Below, piece after piece: positions 63,345 through 64,000 of a stretch of DNA of 64,000 bases. The translations under genes and the position numbers were made by a program. Origin of the DNA: Lingula anatina (lineage: Eukaryota > Brachiopoda > Lingulata > Lingulida > Lingulidae). Under the pieces are notes generated by a model, which saw only the letters and a program-made list of their open reading frames with translations, had not been told where the DNA came from and made no database searches. The DNA is taken from NCBI RefSeq assembly GCF_001039355.2, contig NW_019774625.1:1048009-1112008 (forward strand), read 5' to 3'. Each line of letters starts with the position of its first letter. Position 1 is the first letter of the stretch.

Positions 63345-64000
63345 ATGGGCAATTTTACCCCTATCTCCGATGTCATTTTGACAGAGACGCTCGATAAACA
63401 AAGTGTTGAACTTTCGTTTATATCAATCACCAAATATGACGCTAGCGACTATTTGAACAACACCTTTGATTATCAAAACATAACAAATATTACCGTGCCA
63501 GAACCTTCTCTCCAAGCTCACTCAATAGTTGCCGCTATAATGTATAGCTTGATTTTTTTGATTGGCTTATTGGGTAACGTTCTGGTTTTGTATGTCATCT
63601 TAAGATATGTGAAGATGAACACTGTGACCAACATGTATATATGTAACCTGGCCGTGGCTGATGTCCTTTTTGTATTGGGGATCCCAATCACTATTGCCAC
63701 CATACTAATGGAATCGTGGATATTCGGCGACTTCATCTGTCGAGTGTTCTTTGTCACTAATTGCGTCAACAGTTTCACCAGCATTTTCACCCTTGCCGTC
63801 ATGAGTATGGACCGCTACATGGCCGTCTGCCACCCAGTGGCAGCAATGGACTTCCGGACAACCAAACTGGCCCGGATAATCTGCATCATTGTGTGGGTGG
63901 TCTCTGGCGCTTTGATGATCCCGGTGGTGTTGTACGCACGTATCGACACTGACGAGCGGGGTAAACCCACTTGTGGCGTCGAATGGCCAGAGAGTGACAA
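63345..64000 (+). CDS. Somatostatin/allatostatin-C-type peptide GPCR, 5' part (runs off the window)
   Basis: Rhodopsin-class (class A) G-protein-coupled receptor for a neuropeptide, expected in the plasma membrane. The frame gives 218 codons and is open at the window edge. The start is ATG with A at -3 and G at +4, and an in-frame TAG at 63330-63332 excludes an upstream start. Residues 1-57 are an extracellular tail with N-glycosylation sequons at N3, N39, N45 and N48. TM1 contains GN78 and V..LRY; the TM2 region contains TNMYICNLAVAD with D106 (2.50); C132 (3.25) can pair with C210 in loop 2; TM3 ends in MDRYMAVCHP with DRY at 156-158; TM4 has W184 (4.50). The FTSIF..AVMS.DRY block and the loop-2 pattern C...WP are typical of somatostatin receptors and allatostatin-C receptors. 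Oddity: position 3.32 is Asn139, not Asp. TM5-7 lie beyond the edge. Family assignment is firm; the ligand is not known. Confidence 0.93.
   Translation, partial: MGNFTPISDVILTETLDKQSVELSFISITKYDASDYLNNTFDYQNITNITVPEPSLQAHSIVAAIMYSLIFLIGLLGNVLVLYVILRYVKMNTVTNMYICNLAVADVLFVLGIPITIATILMESWIFGDFICRVFFVTNCVNSFTSIFTLAVMSMDRYMAVCHPVAAMDFRTTKLARIICIIVWVVSGALMIPVVLYARIDTDERGKPTCGVEWPESD

Overview
The window looks like AT-rich nuclear DNA of a metazoan, most likely a marine invertebrate. The evidence is exons with GT/AG boundaries, long gene-free stretches full of decayed non-LTR retrotransposons, Tc1-type and MITE-like DNA transposons, microsatellites and homopolymer runs, and one animal peptide-receptor gene. 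The palindrome TAGGCCTA recurs through the spacer (for example near 9226, 19760, 23922, 30857 and 41167). I associate this with ambulacrarian and other marine genomes, but it is only a hint. Nothing resembles a bacterial operon, a CRISPR array or a phage.

Only two protein-coding genes can be supported. (1) A minus-strand, two-exon gene at 19038-20420 encodes a small type I membrane protein: signal peptide, death-domain-like ectodomain, acidic linker, one transmembrane helix and a Cys-rich cytoplasmic tail. This is the architecture of the transmembrane and death domain (TMDD1) type. Its upstream flank (about 20440-21310) is CpG-richer and carries a cluster of CRE/ATF-like sites. (2) A plus-strand rhodopsin-class GPCR of the somatostatin / allatostatin-C receptor group starts at 63345 and runs off the right edge after 218 codons. 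It covers the N-terminus to extracellular loop 2, and a plausible 3' splice site for its 5' UTR lies at 62990/62991.

The rest is spacer and repeats. From left to right: a giant imperfect palindrome (1-1400); a LINE 3' end on the minus strand (2780-3060); a broken Tc1/mariner transposase (6060-6320); a 14-bp-TIR MITE (9462-9694) related to two adjacent copies at 37.96-38.42 kb and a copy at 54.22-54.44 kb; a G-quadruplex tract (12.76 kb); the death-domain gene; a compound microsatellite (22.94-23.05 kb); an RT fragment abutting (CCTAA)7 (30.63-30.76 kb); an ATACGC-rich MITE (32.57-32.87 kb); a small 18-bp-TIR element beside a nested foldback (36.08-36.39 kb); a five-unit tandem array (41.76-42.51 kb); two members of a repeat family carrying AGGTCAAAGGTCA motifs (43.2-44.1 and 52.1-53.0 kb); two LINE reverse-transcriptase fragments (45.75-46.43 and 47.39-47.96 kb); a tandem version of the left-end palindrome family (54.58-56.21 kb); a tRNA-like pol III unit (56.35-56.45 kb); and the receptor.

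The two genes show no sign of working together. They are unrelated in family, lie on opposite strands and are separated by about 42 kb of repeat-rich spacer. Most remaining open frames over 60 codons are what AT-rich spacer yields by chance, and several begin at GTG or TTG rather than ATG. I found no undescribed multi-gene system. The most interesting items are the secreted-side death-fold protein with its putative CRE cluster, the receptor's Asn in place of the ligand-contacting Asp3.32, and the palindromic and tandem forms of one repeat family.
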